Assembly: GCA_902617625.1 (NCBI GenBank)
Contig: CACMXJ010000006.1
Span: forward strand, 1 to 64,000
DNA length: 64,000 nucleotides
Reading direction: 5' to 3'
DNA from: an uncultured Pelagibacteraceae bacterium
GTDB lineage: Bacteria > Pseudomonadota > Alphaproteobacteria > Pelagibacterales > Pelagibacteraceae
Under the pieces are notes generated by a model that had not been told where the DNA came from, searched no databases, and saw only the letters and a program-made list of their open reading frames with translations. Both the position numbers and the translations under genes were made by a program. This document shows positions 42,359 through 55,552 of the stretch, one piece after another (position 1 is the first letter of the stretch; each line of letters starts with the position of its first letter).

Positions 42359-43163
42359 TTTTGTTTGCAAAATTAATATAAATTTTTGATATTTCATTGT
42401 TTGGATCTTCCTCAACAATGGGTTTGCCTTTATCACCTGACTTTCCAACTTCAGGGTTAATTGGTATCTCCCCTAAAAATTCTTTATTAAATTCTTCTGC
42501 AGTATTTTTAACTCCACCCTCTCCAAAAATATTATATTTTTTTTTATCATCCCCGATAAAGTAACTCATGTTGTCTACTAACCCTAAAATTTTAACTCCG
42601 AGTTTATCAAACATTTTTATTCCTCTTTTTACATCTAATAAAGCCACCTCTTGTGGAGTTGAGACTATAATTGCACTATCCATCTTAATCTCCTGGGAAA
42701 AAGTAAGTTGGGTATCTCCAGTTCCAGGAGGCATATCAACAATTATAAAATCCAAGTCTTTCCAATTAACTTTTTGTGTAAAAGTTCTAATTGCGCTAGT
42801 CACCATAGGTCCTCGCCAAATCATAGGTGTTTGTTGATCAGTTAAGAAACCAATAGACATACACTGAATATCGTACTTATTTACAGGTTCTAATTTTTCT
42901 CCATCACTTTTTGGTTTCTCATTAATTCCCATCATTTTTGGGATAGATGGACCATAAATATCAGCATCCAATAAACCAACTTTACATCCAACCTTTTTTA
43001 AAGCTAAAGCTAAATTTGTTGCAAAAGTGGATTTTCCAACTCCTCCTTTTGCGCTTGAAATCGCAATAGTAAATCTTGTGCCTTTAATTGGATTTTTCTC
43101 TGGTAATTTTCTACTCATTTTAGCTCTCATTGCGTCACTTAATTCTGGTTTTTCCTTTGGCAT
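42339..43163 (-). CDS. mrp: Mrp/NBP35-family iron-sulfur carrier ATPase
   Basis: [55 protein letters not shown]. Confidence 0.95.
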   Translation of the reverse strand: MPKEKPELSDAMRAKMSRKLPEKNPIKGTRFTIAISSAKGGVGKSTFATNLALALKKVGCKVGLLDADIYGPSIPKMMGINEKPKSDGEKLEPVNKYDIQCMSIGFLTDQQTPMIWRGPMVTSAIRTFTQKVNWKDLDFIIVDMPPGTGDTQLTFSQEIKMDSAIIVSTPQEVALLDVKRGIKMFDKLGVKILGLVDNMSYFIGDDKKKYNIFGEGGVKNTAEEFNKEFLGEIPINPEVGKSGDKGKPIVEEDPNNEISKIYINFANKIKSTYL

Positions 43164-43214
43164 GATTGGATCTTAACTTGTTTTTCCGCACAAAGACATT
43201 ATATAGATTGCCAT

Positions 43215-44330
43215 ATGTCAGATAATTTCAGACAAAGTGGCGGAAGTCCTTGGGGAACACCTCCTGGAGGAGGTGGTGGTGGAAGTGGTAATGGCTCTGG
43301 CCGAGGCCCAACGCCCCCTGATGTAGACAAAATTATCAGAGAGTTCCAAGAAAAGATTAAGAAATTTTTACCTGGTGGAAGTTCTTCAGGTGGCAAACAA
43401 GCCATTTTAGTTTTAATTATTTTAGGATTTGTTTGGTTAGCTAGTGGACTTTATAGAGTTTTACCAGATGAGCAGGGTGTAGTTTTACGATTTGGTAAAT
43501 TTGTTAAGACAACCCAACCAGGATTAAATTATCATATCCCTTTCCCTGTTGAGTCTGTACTTACTCCAAAAGTTACAAAAGTTAATAGAATAGATATTGG
43601 TTTTAGATCTGAGAGAGATAGTGGATTTACCTCTCAAGGTGGAGTGGCTGATGTTCCACAAGAGAGCTTAATGTTAACGGGAGATGAAAATATTGTTAAC
43701 ATAGATTTCTCTGTTTTCTGGGTCATCAAAGATGCAGGAAACTTTTTATTTAAAATTCAAGACCCAGAGGGAACAGTTAAAGCAGCGGCAGAGACAGCAA
43801 TGAGAGAGGTTATCGCAAGATCTGATATCCAACCTATTTTAACTGAAGGTAGATCAGTCATAGAGACAGATACACAAGAAATTATTCAAAAGATCTTAGA
43901 TGAATACACTAGTGGTATTCAAATCACTCAAGTACAAACACAAAAAGCGGATCCACCTGATCAAGTAATTGATGCATTTAGGGACGTACAGGCTGCAAGA
44001 GCAGATATGGAAAGATCAAAAAATGAGGCTGAAGCTTATGCAAATGATGTTATTCCAAGAGCACGAGGGGAAGCAGAAAAAATCTTACAAGCAGCTGAAG
44101 CATATAAAAAGGAAGTTGTAGCAAAAGCAGAAGGTGAAGCCAGCAGGTTCTTAGCGATTTATAATGAATACAAAAATGCAAAATCTGTTACACAAGAGAG
44201 AATGTATTTAGAGACAATGGAAAAAGTTTTAGCTGATATTGATAAGGTAATTATAGAAAAAAACGCAGGCTCTGGTGTAGTGCCATACTTACCGTTACCT
44301 GAGTTACAAAAAAAGAGAGTGACGAATTAA
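43215..44330 (+). CDS. hflK: FtsH protease regulator HflK
   Basis: Gly-rich N-terminus, TM, SPFH domain VVLRFGKFVKTTQPGLNYHIPFPVESV, YLETMEKVLADIDKVII. Confidence 0.94.
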   Translation: MSDNFRQSGGSPWGTPPGGGGGGSGNGSGRGPTPPDVDKIIREFQEKIKKFLPGGSSSGGKQAILVLIILGFVWLASGLYRVLPDEQGVVLRFGKFVKTTQPGLNYHIPFPVESVLTPKVTKVNRIDIGFRSERDSGFTSQGGVADVPQESLMLTGDENIVNIDFSVFWVIKDAGNFLFKIQDPEGTVKAAAETAMREVIARSDIQPILTEGRSVIETDTQEIIQKILDEYTSGIQITQVQTQKADPPDQVIDAFRDVQAARADMERSKNEAEAYANDVIPRARGEAEKILQAAEAYKKEVVAKAEGEASRFLAIYNEYKNAKSVTQERMYLETMEKVLADIDKVIIEKNAGSGVVPYLPLPELQKKRVTN

Positions 44331-44331
44331 T

Positions 44332-45201
44332 ATGAAAGCTGGAAAAATTATTGCAGGAACTATTGTTGCTTTAGCTGTTGTTGCATTCTTTTCAATTTTT
44401 ATTGTTAAAGAAGTCAATCAAGCAATTGTTCTTCAATTTGGTGATCCAAAAAGAATAATTTTAAAGCCTGGATTAAATTTTAAAATTCCATTTATTCAAA
44501 ACGTTGTCTTTTTAGACAAAAGAATTCTTAATTTAGATACACCGCCAGAGGAAGTAATTGCTTCTGATCAAAAGAGATTAATAGTTGATGCATTTGCAAG
44601 ATTTCAAATAGTTGATCCATTGAAGTTCTATATTTCAGTTGGAAATGAGAGAGTTGCAAGATCAAGATTGGCTACAATTATTAATTCAAGAATTAGGAAC
44701 GTTCTTGGACAACAAGAACTTCAAACTTTACTTTCAGAGGACAGAACAAAACAAATGGCCTTAATTCAAGAAGGTGTAAATAATGAAGCAGAAAATTTTG
44801 GAATAAAAATAGTTGATGTTAGAATTAAAAGAGCTGATCTTCCTCAAGCTAATAGTGATGCAATCTTTAGAAGAATGCAAACTGAAAGGGAGAGAGAGGC
44901 GAAAGAATTTAGAGCAAGAGGAGCTGAGATGGCAGTTACAATTACATCGACTGCTGATAAAGAAGTTACTGTAATTCTAGCTGAGGCTCAAAAAAAATCA
45001 GAAATTATGAAAGGTGAAGGAGATGGTAAAAGAAATAATATTTTTGCTGCAGCATTTGGACAAGATCCAGAATTCTTTGCATTTTATAGAGCTATGCAAG
45101 CATATGAAAAAGCTTTAATAGGTGGTGAAACATCTTTAATTTTATCTCCAGATAGTGAGTTTTTTAAATTTTTTGGGAATATCCAGCCACAAACTGAGTA
45201 A
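44332..45201 (+). CDS. hflC: FtsH protease regulator HflC
   Basis: EVNQAIVLQFGDPKRIILKPGLNFKIPFIQNV, SPFH domain, directly after hflK. Confidence 0.94.
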   Translation: MKAGKIIAGTIVALAVVAFFSIFIVKEVNQAIVLQFGDPKRIILKPGLNFKIPFIQNVVFLDKRILNLDTPPEEVIASDQKRLIVDAFARFQIVDPLKFYISVGNERVARSRLATIINSRIRNVLGQQELQTLLSEDRTKQMALIQEGVNNEAENFGIKIVDVRIKRADLPQANSDAIFRRMQTEREREAKEFRARGAEMAVTITSTADKEVTVILAEAQKKSEIMKGEGDGKRNNIFAAAFGQDPEFFAFYRAMQAYEKALIGGETSLILSPDSEFFKFFGNIQPQTE

Positions 45202-45207
45202 GATTTA

Positions 45208-45393
45208 ATGAAAGAATTGATCATTGCATTTGGTCTATTCTTTTTTATTGAGGGAATTTTATATGCCTTATTTCCATCAAAAATGAAGAATATGTTAAAA
45301 AGGCTTGAGTTAATCAAAGATAGTCAATTACGTACCGGGGGATTAATTTTTGCTTTAATAGGATTTATGATTATTTATTACGCAAAAAGTTAA
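45208..45393 (+). CDS. Small two-TM protein, DUF2065-like
   Basis: 61 aa; FIEGILYALFPSKMKNMLKRLELIKDSQLRTGGLIFALIGFMIIYYAKS; located between hflC and Do protease. Confidence 0.8.
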   Translation: MKELIIAFGLFFFIEGILYALFPSKMKNMLKRLELIKDSQLRTGGLIFALIGFMIIYYAKS

Positions 45394-45394
45394 A

Positions 45395-46807
45395 ATGATG
45401 AAAATAAAAGCAATATTTCTCTCTTTATTATTAGTATTTAGTTTTTCATCTATATCAAATTCTCAAAATATTCCTAATTCGTTTGCAGATTTAGCTGAAA
45501 AATTAATGCCTTCAGTAGTAAATATTTCAACAACTCAAACAGTAGTGACAAGAAGCAATCCTTTCCCAAACTTTCAATTTCCACCAGGATCACCATTTGG
45601 TGATATGTTTAAAGAATTTGGAACACCTCAAGAAAGACAATCCTCAGCACTTGGCTCAGGATTTATTATTGATGAAAAAGGAATACTAGTCACAAATAAC
45701 CATGTGATTGAAGGAGCAGAAGATATCGTAGTTCAGGTCAACGGAGAAAAAAAGTTTAAAGCAAAAGTTATTGGAGCAGATCCTCTTTCAGATATTGCAG
45801 TTTTAAAAATTGAGTCAAAAGAAAAGTTTTTACCGGTGAGATTTGGTGATTCTGATAAAGCAAGAATAGGTGATTGGGTTATAGCTATTGGAAATCCATT
45901 TGGGTTAGGTGGAACAGTAACTTCAGGAATAATTTCTGCAAGAAATCGATCAATTGGATTATCAAGATATGAAGATTATATTCAAACAGATGCATCTATT
46001 AACTCAGGAAACTCAGGTGGTCCCTTGTTCGATATGAATGGTAATGTGATTGGGATTAACACGGCTATTCTCGGTAGAAGTGGAAATGTAGGAATAGGTT
46101 TTTCAATACCATCAAATAGCGCTAAGATTGTAATTGATCAATTAATTGAATTTGGGGAAACAAAAAGGGGATGGTTAGGAGTAAGAATTCAAGATGTAAC
46201 AAAAGAAATTGCAGATGTTGAAAAGTTAGACGAGCCAAGAGGAGCTCTAGTAGCTAGTGTTGCACCAAACAGCCCATCTGAAAAAGCTGGGGTTAAAAGT
46301 GGAGATATTATTTTGGAATTTAATGGTGAAAAAATAAAGCAAATGAAAGAACTTCCTATAATTGTTGCAAGAACTGAAGTTGGAAAAAAAGTAAAAGTTA
46401 AAATCTGGAGAAACAAAAAAGAAATTATCAAAACAATTACACTTGGAAGATTGGAGACATCAGAGGATTTTAAAATTTCAGAAAAAAAAGAGGAACTCCC
46501 AAAAGAAACTTTAATTGAGAATTTGAAAATAAAAGTAAGAAAACTCTCTGATCAAGATATTAAAACGAGAAACTTACCCAACCAAACTAATGGTTTAGTG
46601 ATTACAAGTATTGAAAATAATAGTCCCTTAACTGGCTCGATCGAAGTAAATAGCATTATTCTAGAAGCTCAGAAGAAAAAAATAAGGAATGTTGAGGATT
46701 TAAATCAAGCTTTAAAACAAGTTTTAAATAGTAACCAGAAGACTATTTTACTTGTGATCTATAATAGCCAAAATCAGAAAAGATATATAGGCGTTAAATT
46801 AGATTAG
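45395..46807 (+). CDS. DegP/Do-family periplasmic serine protease
   Basis: Signal peptide; VTNNHVIEGA, DPLSDIAVLKIE, TDASINSGNSGGPLFDMNGNVIGIN catalytic motifs; PDZ domains. Confidence 0.95.
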   Translation: MMKIKAIFLSLLLVFSFSSISNSQNIPNSFADLAEKLMPSVVNISTTQTVVTRSNPFPNFQFPPGSPFGDMFKEFGTPQERQSSALGSGFIIDEKGILVTNNHVIEGAEDIVVQVNGEKKFKAKVIGADPLSDIAVLKIESKEKFLPVRFGDSDKARIGDWVIAIGNPFGLGGTVTSGIISARNRSIGLSRYEDYIQTDASINSGNSGGPLFDMNGNVIGINTAILGRSGNVGIGFSIPSNSAKIVIDQLIEFGETKRGWLGVRIQDVTKEIADVEKLDEPRGALVASVAPNSPSEKAGVKSGDIILEFNGEKIKQMKELPIIVARTEVGKKVKVKIWRNKKEIIKTITLGRLETSEDFKISEKKEELPKETLIENLKIKVRKLSDQDIKTRNLPNQTNGLVITSIENNSPLTGSIEVNSIILEAQKKKIRNVEDLNQALKQVLNSNQKTILLVIYNSQNQKRYIGVKLD

Positions 46808-46810
46808 TTC

Positions 46811-47719
46811 ATGGATTTAAAATCCAAAATTATTTTAATTTATGGACCTACCGCAAGTGGTAAATCTAAATTTGCAATTAAACTAGCAAAAAAAATTTCA
46901 GGTCAGATTATAAACGCTGATAGCATGCAAGTTTATAAAGAACTAAAGGTTTTAACAGCAAGACCTTTTAAAAAAGATTATCAAAATATCAAACATCATT
47001 TATATGGATTTCAAAATGCTAAAAAAAATTTTTCTACAGGAGATTGGCTTGAATTGGCAAACCAAAAAATTTTGCAATGTAGAAAAATTAAAAAAACACC
47101 CATATTGGTTGGGGGCACTGGTCTCTATTTTAAAGCTTTAACTGACGGTTTAGTAAATATTCCGAAAATTCCTATTAATTTTAGAAATAAAGTAAGAAAT
47201 TTACATAAAAGAATAGGACAAAAGAAATTTTTTTTAAAGTTACTAGAAATAGATCCTTTAATTAAAGATCAAATTAATTCTCTAGATGTACAAAGATCTT
47301 TAAGAGCATATGAAATTAAATCATTTACAAAAAAATCTATGATTAGTTGGTTTAAAAAGACTAAGTCAGATTACAGTCATAATGACTTTTTTAAAATTTG
47401 TATTGATTTTCCAAGGAAAGATTTAATTGAGAGAATTAATAAGAGATCTGAAAATATGATTAAACTAGGTGCAATTTTAGAGGTTAAAAAATTTATCAAA
47501 ATGAGAGTTCCAAAAAATAAAAGCCTAAGTAAAGCAATTGGAATAAGTGAGATTAAGCAATATCTTCAAAAAAAAATCCAAACAGATCAATTAATCGAGA
47601 AAATATCAATAAAGACTAGGCAATATGCTAAAAGACAGAGCACCTGGGCTCGAGGACACATGAAAGATTGGAATAAAGTTCATCCAGTTGGTTTGGATAA
47701 GCTCTTAAAAAAAATTTAG
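46811..47719 (+). CDS. miaA: tRNA dimethylallyltransferase
   Basis: IYGPTASGKSKFAIKLAKK, INADSMQVYKELKVLTARP, VGGTGLYFKALTDGL. Confidence 0.95.
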   Translation: MDLKSKIILIYGPTASGKSKFAIKLAKKISGQIINADSMQVYKELKVLTARPFKKDYQNIKHHLYGFQNAKKNFSTGDWLELANQKILQCRKIKKTPILVGGTGLYFKALTDGLVNIPKIPINFRNKVRNLHKRIGQKKFFLKLLEIDPLIKDQINSLDVQRSLRAYEIKSFTKKSMISWFKKTKSDYSHNDFFKICIDFPRKDLIERINKRSENMIKLGAILEVKKFIKMRVPKNKSLSKAIGISEIKQYLQKKIQTDQLIEKISIKTRQYAKRQSTWARGHMKDWNKVHPVGLDKLLKKI

Positions 47720-47772
47720 ATATTCTCTACTTAGCCTTGACCAATTAGCACAACTTCAGCTAGATTGCTTGA

Positions 47773-49539
47773 ATGTCTAAATTATATACTGGTGCAGAAA
47801 TTGTATTTAAGTGTCTTGAAGATCAAGAGGTTGAATATATTTTTGGTTATCCAGGTGGAGCAGTTTTACCAATTTATGATGAACTTAAACATCATTCATC
47901 AATAAAACATATACTTGTTAGACATGAACAAGGAGCGGGCCATGCAGCAGAGGGTTATGCAAGATCATCAGGCAAGCCTGGAGTAGTTTTAGTAACATCT
48001 GGACCTGGTGCAACTAATGTTGTTACAGCATTGACTGATGCTTATATGGACTCAATACCTTTAGTTTGTATTTCTGGTCAAGTACCTACTCATTTAATAG
48101 GCACTGATGCCTTTCAAGAATGTGATACAACTGGAATCACAAGGCCTTGCACAAAACATAATTGGTTAGTTAAAGATATTAAAGAATTACCAAAAATAAT
48201 GCATGAAGCTTTTAAAGTAGCAACAACTGGGAGACCTGGACCTGTACTAATTGATATTCCTAAAGATATCCAATTTGCAAAAACTAATTATACAAAATTT
48301 AAAAAAGAAAAAAAATTAAACGGAAAAATACATAATAAATTTTCTGAAAATGAAATTAATCAATTAATTGATTTGATTTCAAAAGCAAAAAAACCAGTTG
48401 TTTACACTGGGGGCGGAGTAATAAATTCTGGGCCTCAGGCTAGTGAGACTTTAAAAGAGTTTGTTAGATTAATTGGTTTTCCAATCACGTCGACTCTACA
48501 AGGGTTAGGGGCATTTCCAGGGGATGATAATCAATTTATTGGAATGCTAGGTATGCATGGAACTTATGAAGCTAATAATGCAATGCATGATTGTGATTTG
48601 TTAATTAACATTGGTGCAAGATTTGACGATAGAATAACTGGTAAGATCGATGAGTTTTCACCAAAATCAAAAAAAGTTCATATCGATATTGATCCATCGT
48701 CAATCAATAAAATTATTAAAGTAGATCTTGCAATAGTTGGAGATGTTAATGAAGTAATAAAGTCAGCTATTAAGAAAATAAATAAAAAACAAAATGGATT
48801 AAAAGACTCGAATAAACAAAGAATTTCAAAATGGTGGGAACAAATCCAAAAGTGGAGAACGAAAGACTCTTTGGGATTTATCAATAGTGATAAAGAAATT
48901 AAGCCTCAGCATGCTGTAAAAAGATTATATGAGCTAACAAAAAATCAAGATACATTTATCACAACTGAAGTTGGTCAGCATCAAATGTGGGCTGCACAAC
49001 ACTATAAATTTAATAAACCTAATAGATGGATGACATCAGGAGGTCTTGGAACAATGGGATATGGACTTCCAGCAGCAGTAGGCGTTCAAATTGCTCATCC
49101 AGATAAATTGGTGATCGATATTGCAGGTGAAGCATCTGTTTTGATGACGATTCAAGAAATGTCTACAGCAGTTCAATACAATTTGCCCATAAAGATATTT
49201 ATTTTAAATAATCAGTACATGGGAATGGTAAGACAATGGCAGGAACTTCTACATGAAAAAAACTACTCAGAGAGTTATTCTGAAGCCTTACCTGACTTTG
49301 TTAAATTAGCTGAGGCTTATGGATGTAAAGGTATCAAGGCAGATAATCCAGATGAATTAGATGATAAAATTAAAGAGATGATTGATTATAACGGTCCAGT
49401 AATATTTGATTGTCATGTAGATCCTAATGAAAATTGTTTTCCAATGATACCATCCGGAAAGCCTCATAATCAGATGATTTTAGGTCCAAATGATAAAGAG
49501 GAAAATAAAATTACCGGTAAAGGGAAATCATTAGTTTAA
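47773..49539 (+). CDS. ilvB: Acetolactate synthase large subunit
   Basis: YIFGYPGGAVLPIYDEL, RHEQGAGHAAEGYARSSGKPGVVLVTSGPGATN, TPP domain TSGGLGTMGYGLPAAVG. Confidence 0.97.
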   Translation: MSKLYTGAEIVFKCLEDQEVEYIFGYPGGAVLPIYDELKHHSSIKHILVRHEQGAGHAAEGYARSSGKPGVVLVTSGPGATNVVTALTDAYMDSIPLVCISGQVPTHLIGTDAFQECDTTGITRPCTKHNWLVKDIKELPKIMHEAFKVATTGRPGPVLIDIPKDIQFAKTNYTKFKKEKKLNGKIHNKFSENEINQLIDLISKAKKPVVYTGGGVINSGPQASETLKEFVRLIGFPITSTLQGLGAFPGDDNQFIGMLGMHGTYEANNAMHDCDLLINIGARFDDRITGKIDEFSPKSKKVHIDIDPSSINKIIKVDLAIVGDVNEVIKSAIKKINKKQNGLKDSNKQRISKWWEQIQKWRTKDSLGFINSDKEIKPQHAVKRLYELTKNQDTFITTEVGQHQMWAAQHYKFNKPNRWMTSGGLGTMGYGLPAAVGVQIAHPDKLVIDIAGEASVLMTIQEMSTAVQYNLPIKIFILNNQYMGMVRQWQELLHEKNYSESYSEALPDFVKLAEAYGCKGIKADNPDELDDKIKEMIDYNGPVIFDCHVDPNENCFPMIPSGKPHNQMILGPNDKEENKITGKGKSLV

Positions 49540-50087
49540 TGTCATCTCCAAAATCAGCATATAGTATTCCCACTAAAAAAGGAAAATTAGATACTCATAT
49601 ATTTGTTGTTTGGGTTGATAATGAGTCTGGTGTATTGGCAAGAGTAGTTGGGTTATTTTCTGGCAGAGGATATAATATCGAGTCCTTAGCGGTTGCAGAA
49701 GTTGATGCAACAAAAAATATTTCAAGAATTACTATCGTGACAACAGGAACACCACAAGTTATTGATCAAATTAAACTTCAGCTGAAAAAACTAGTTCCAG
49801 TCCATAAAGTTGCAGATTTTAAAAGAGAAGATAAAAATGTTATTTTTAAAGAGATGGCATTACTTAAAATTGTTGCACAGAAAAAAAAGATAGATAAGTG
49901 TCTTAAAGAATGCAAAAAATTTAATCCTGTAATTTTAGACAAAACAAATAAATCAGTGGTTGTACAAATAACTGCTTTAAGAAGAGAAATTGATAAAATG
50001 AGTAAAAAATTAAAACCCTTAGGTCTTACAAGCACTTCTAGAACTGGGGCAATAGCTATGACCAGAGGTGCTCAAACATTCAAATAA
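49539..50087 (+). CDS. ilvH: Acetolactate synthase small subunit
   Basis: ACT domain WVDNESGVLARVVGLFSGRGYNIESLAVAEVD; C-terminal TGAIAMTRGAQTF. Confidence 0.97.
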   Translation: MSSPKSAYSIPTKKGKLDTHIFVVWVDNESGVLARVVGLFSGRGYNIESLAVAEVDATKNISRITIVTTGTPQVIDQIKLQLKKLVPVHKVADFKREDKNVIFKEMALLKIVAQKKKIDKCLKECKKFNPVILDKTNKSVVVQITALRREIDKMSKKLKPLGLTSTSRTGAIAMTRGAQTFK

Positions 50088-50095
50088 ATTTATAA

Positions 50096-51130
<1,035 letters not shown>

Positions 51131-51215
51131 ATATTGATTAAATTGGGCTAAAATAGTTATTTTATTTTGCAATCTAAACGATAGGTTGTATATTTCGAGC
51201 ACTAAAAATATTTAT

Positions 51216-53827
<2,612 letters not shown>

Positions 53828-53832
53828 GAAAG

Positions 53833-55053
53833 ATGGCCGAAAGCAGAGATGATTTTATAATAGCAATTAGATCTGCTTTTTTAAATAAAAGTACAAAACA
53901 AAAATTTTCCTTATTAACTTTAGTTTTTTTTTCGATTGTTATAATTGTTTTATCTAGTTTTAATTTCAAGGCGATAACTGTAACAAAGTCAGTTATAAAA
54001 GAAATTGTCTATCGATCTTCATTTATAGTTTCGATCCCAGAAAATTTTATCAAATCTTCTTATTTAAATCTAAATGAATATACTAATTTTTATAAAGAAT
54101 ATAAACAAACCAAAGAGGAATTAGATCAGTTAAAATCTGAAAATATATCAACAAAAATTATTAAAAGTGAAAATGAGGAACTCAAAAGTCTAATTGATGG
54201 TTATACCATTACCTCTAATAAGATTTTAGCAAAGGTAATTGTTGATCATGAAAGTCCTTTTTTAAGATCAATTATTATCAACAAAGGTAGTAAGGAAAAA
54301 ATTAAGATTGGAACAAATATTTATGATCGAAGCTATCTTGTAGGACGGGTCATCGAAGTAAATTATACAAATTCAAGAGTATTGTTGTTAACTGATTTAA
54401 ATTCAAATATTCCTGTTTCTATCACACCTGGAAATGTTCAAGCAATTGTTGTTGGTAATGGAGATAAAAAAGGTGAAATTAAATATATTAAAAATGATCT
54501 TATAAACAAAATCGATGATCAAGGAATTGCATATACCTCAGGAACTGGCTCAATTTTCAAAAGTGGAATTCCTGTTGGAACGATTGATTTAAAAGATAAA
54601 AATGAAAAAATTTTGATCAACTTTTATAGTGATTTTAGTCAATTAAAATATGTTTTTGCAGAGATTGATGAGTTAATCCCAACACCTGTTGAAACTGAAG
54701 AAAATGATCAAACACAAGTCTCTTCAAATACAGAGCAAATAAAATTAGACTTAATAAGTGATGAATTGCAGATTTTAGAGGATAGTAACACTAAATTTTT
54801 AGAGGAAAATAAAGAATTAAATACTTTAACTAACAATTTAACTAAACAAATTGAGATATTAAAGTCAGAAAATGAGTTTCAAAAAAGTGTTATTCAACAG
54901 CATAATTTAGACCAAGAAGAGCTAGAATTCTTAAGATTAAATTTAATCTATAGTTCAAAATGTCAATCAAAAAAACTCTTTAGCACTGGTTTTAAAGTAG
55001 GCACTGAAGAATATAAAAAATGTATAATGCGAAAAGGAAAGATAAGTGATTAG
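53833..55053 (+). CDS. mreC: Rod shape-determining protein MreC with long C-terminal extension
   Basis: N-terminal TM, coiled coil, VDHESPFLRSIIINKGSKEKIKIG, YDRSYLVGRVIEVNYTNSRVLLLTDLNSNIPV. Confidence 0.92.
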   Translation: MAESRDDFIIAIRSAFLNKSTKQKFSLLTLVFFSIVIIVLSSFNFKAITVTKSVIKEIVYRSSFIVSIPENFIKSSYLNLNEYTNFYKEYKQTKEELDQLKSENISTKIIKSENEELKSLIDGYTITSNKILAKVIVDHESPFLRSIIINKGSKEKIKIGTNIYDRSYLVGRVIEVNYTNSRVLLLTDLNSNIPVSITPGNVQAIVVGNGDKKGEIKYIKNDLINKIDDQGIAYTSGTGSIFKSGIPVGTIDLKDKNEKILINFYSDFSQLKYVFAEIDELIPTPVETEENDQTQVSSNTEQIKLDLISDELQILEDSNTKFLEENKELNTLTNNLTKQIEILKSENEFQKSVIQQHNLDQEELEFLRLNLIYSSKCQSKKLFSTGFKVGTEEYKKCIMRKGKISD

Positions 55054-55552
55054 ATTTCAAAAGAAAAATTTACTTTATAAGATATACACTTGGTTACCAA
55101 TTCTCGCTTTATTTATATCTGTATTTAATGAATTTGATTTTAATTATTTAAACATTGATTATTTTTCATTTAATTTTCCATTTATATTAATTTTTTATTT
55201 CGCTTTAAAAGCATATCAGCGATTTGATTACTTTTTAGTTTTTTTAGCAGGGTTATTTAATGATACCGTTGTGGGTTTACCCTTAGGCATAAGTTCTATG
55301 TCATATATCTTAATTTGTATATTTGCCACTTACCTAAGAAATATAACAATTAGTCCAAATTTAATAAAAGATTGGTTCTATTTTTTGTTTATCATTAGTT
55401 TGATAAATTCAATAAATTTTTCAGTTTTATTTTTGTTTTTTTCTTATGAATTGGATATTACACTTTTTATCGTGAACAATTTTTTTACGTTTTTATTTTA
55501 CATAATATTTTCAATATTTTTTAAGAGGTATTTAAAAAGTTTAGATGATTAA
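55046..55552 (+). CDS. mreD: Rod shape-determining protein MreD
   Basis: 168 aa multi-TM; FLAGLFNDTVVGLPLGISSMSYIL; position between mreC and mrdA. Confidence 0.85.
   Translation: MIRFQKKNLLYKIYTWLPILALFISVFNEFDFNYLNIDYFSFNFPFILIFYFALKAYQRFDYFLVFLAGLFNDTVVGLPLGISSMSYILICIFATYLRNITISPNLIKDWFYFLFIISLINSINFSVLFLFFSYELDITLFIVNNFFTFLFYIIFSIFFKRYLKSLDD

Noticed and set aside
43199-43405. Minus-strand proline-rich ORF opposite hflK
   Set aside because: Antisense of the Gly-rich HflK N-terminus; composition artefact.
51186-51215. Upstream start for leuA (MYISSTKNIY)
   Set aside because: Conserved LeuA N-terminus begins at MAEKDKVFIFDTTMRDGEQ (51216).
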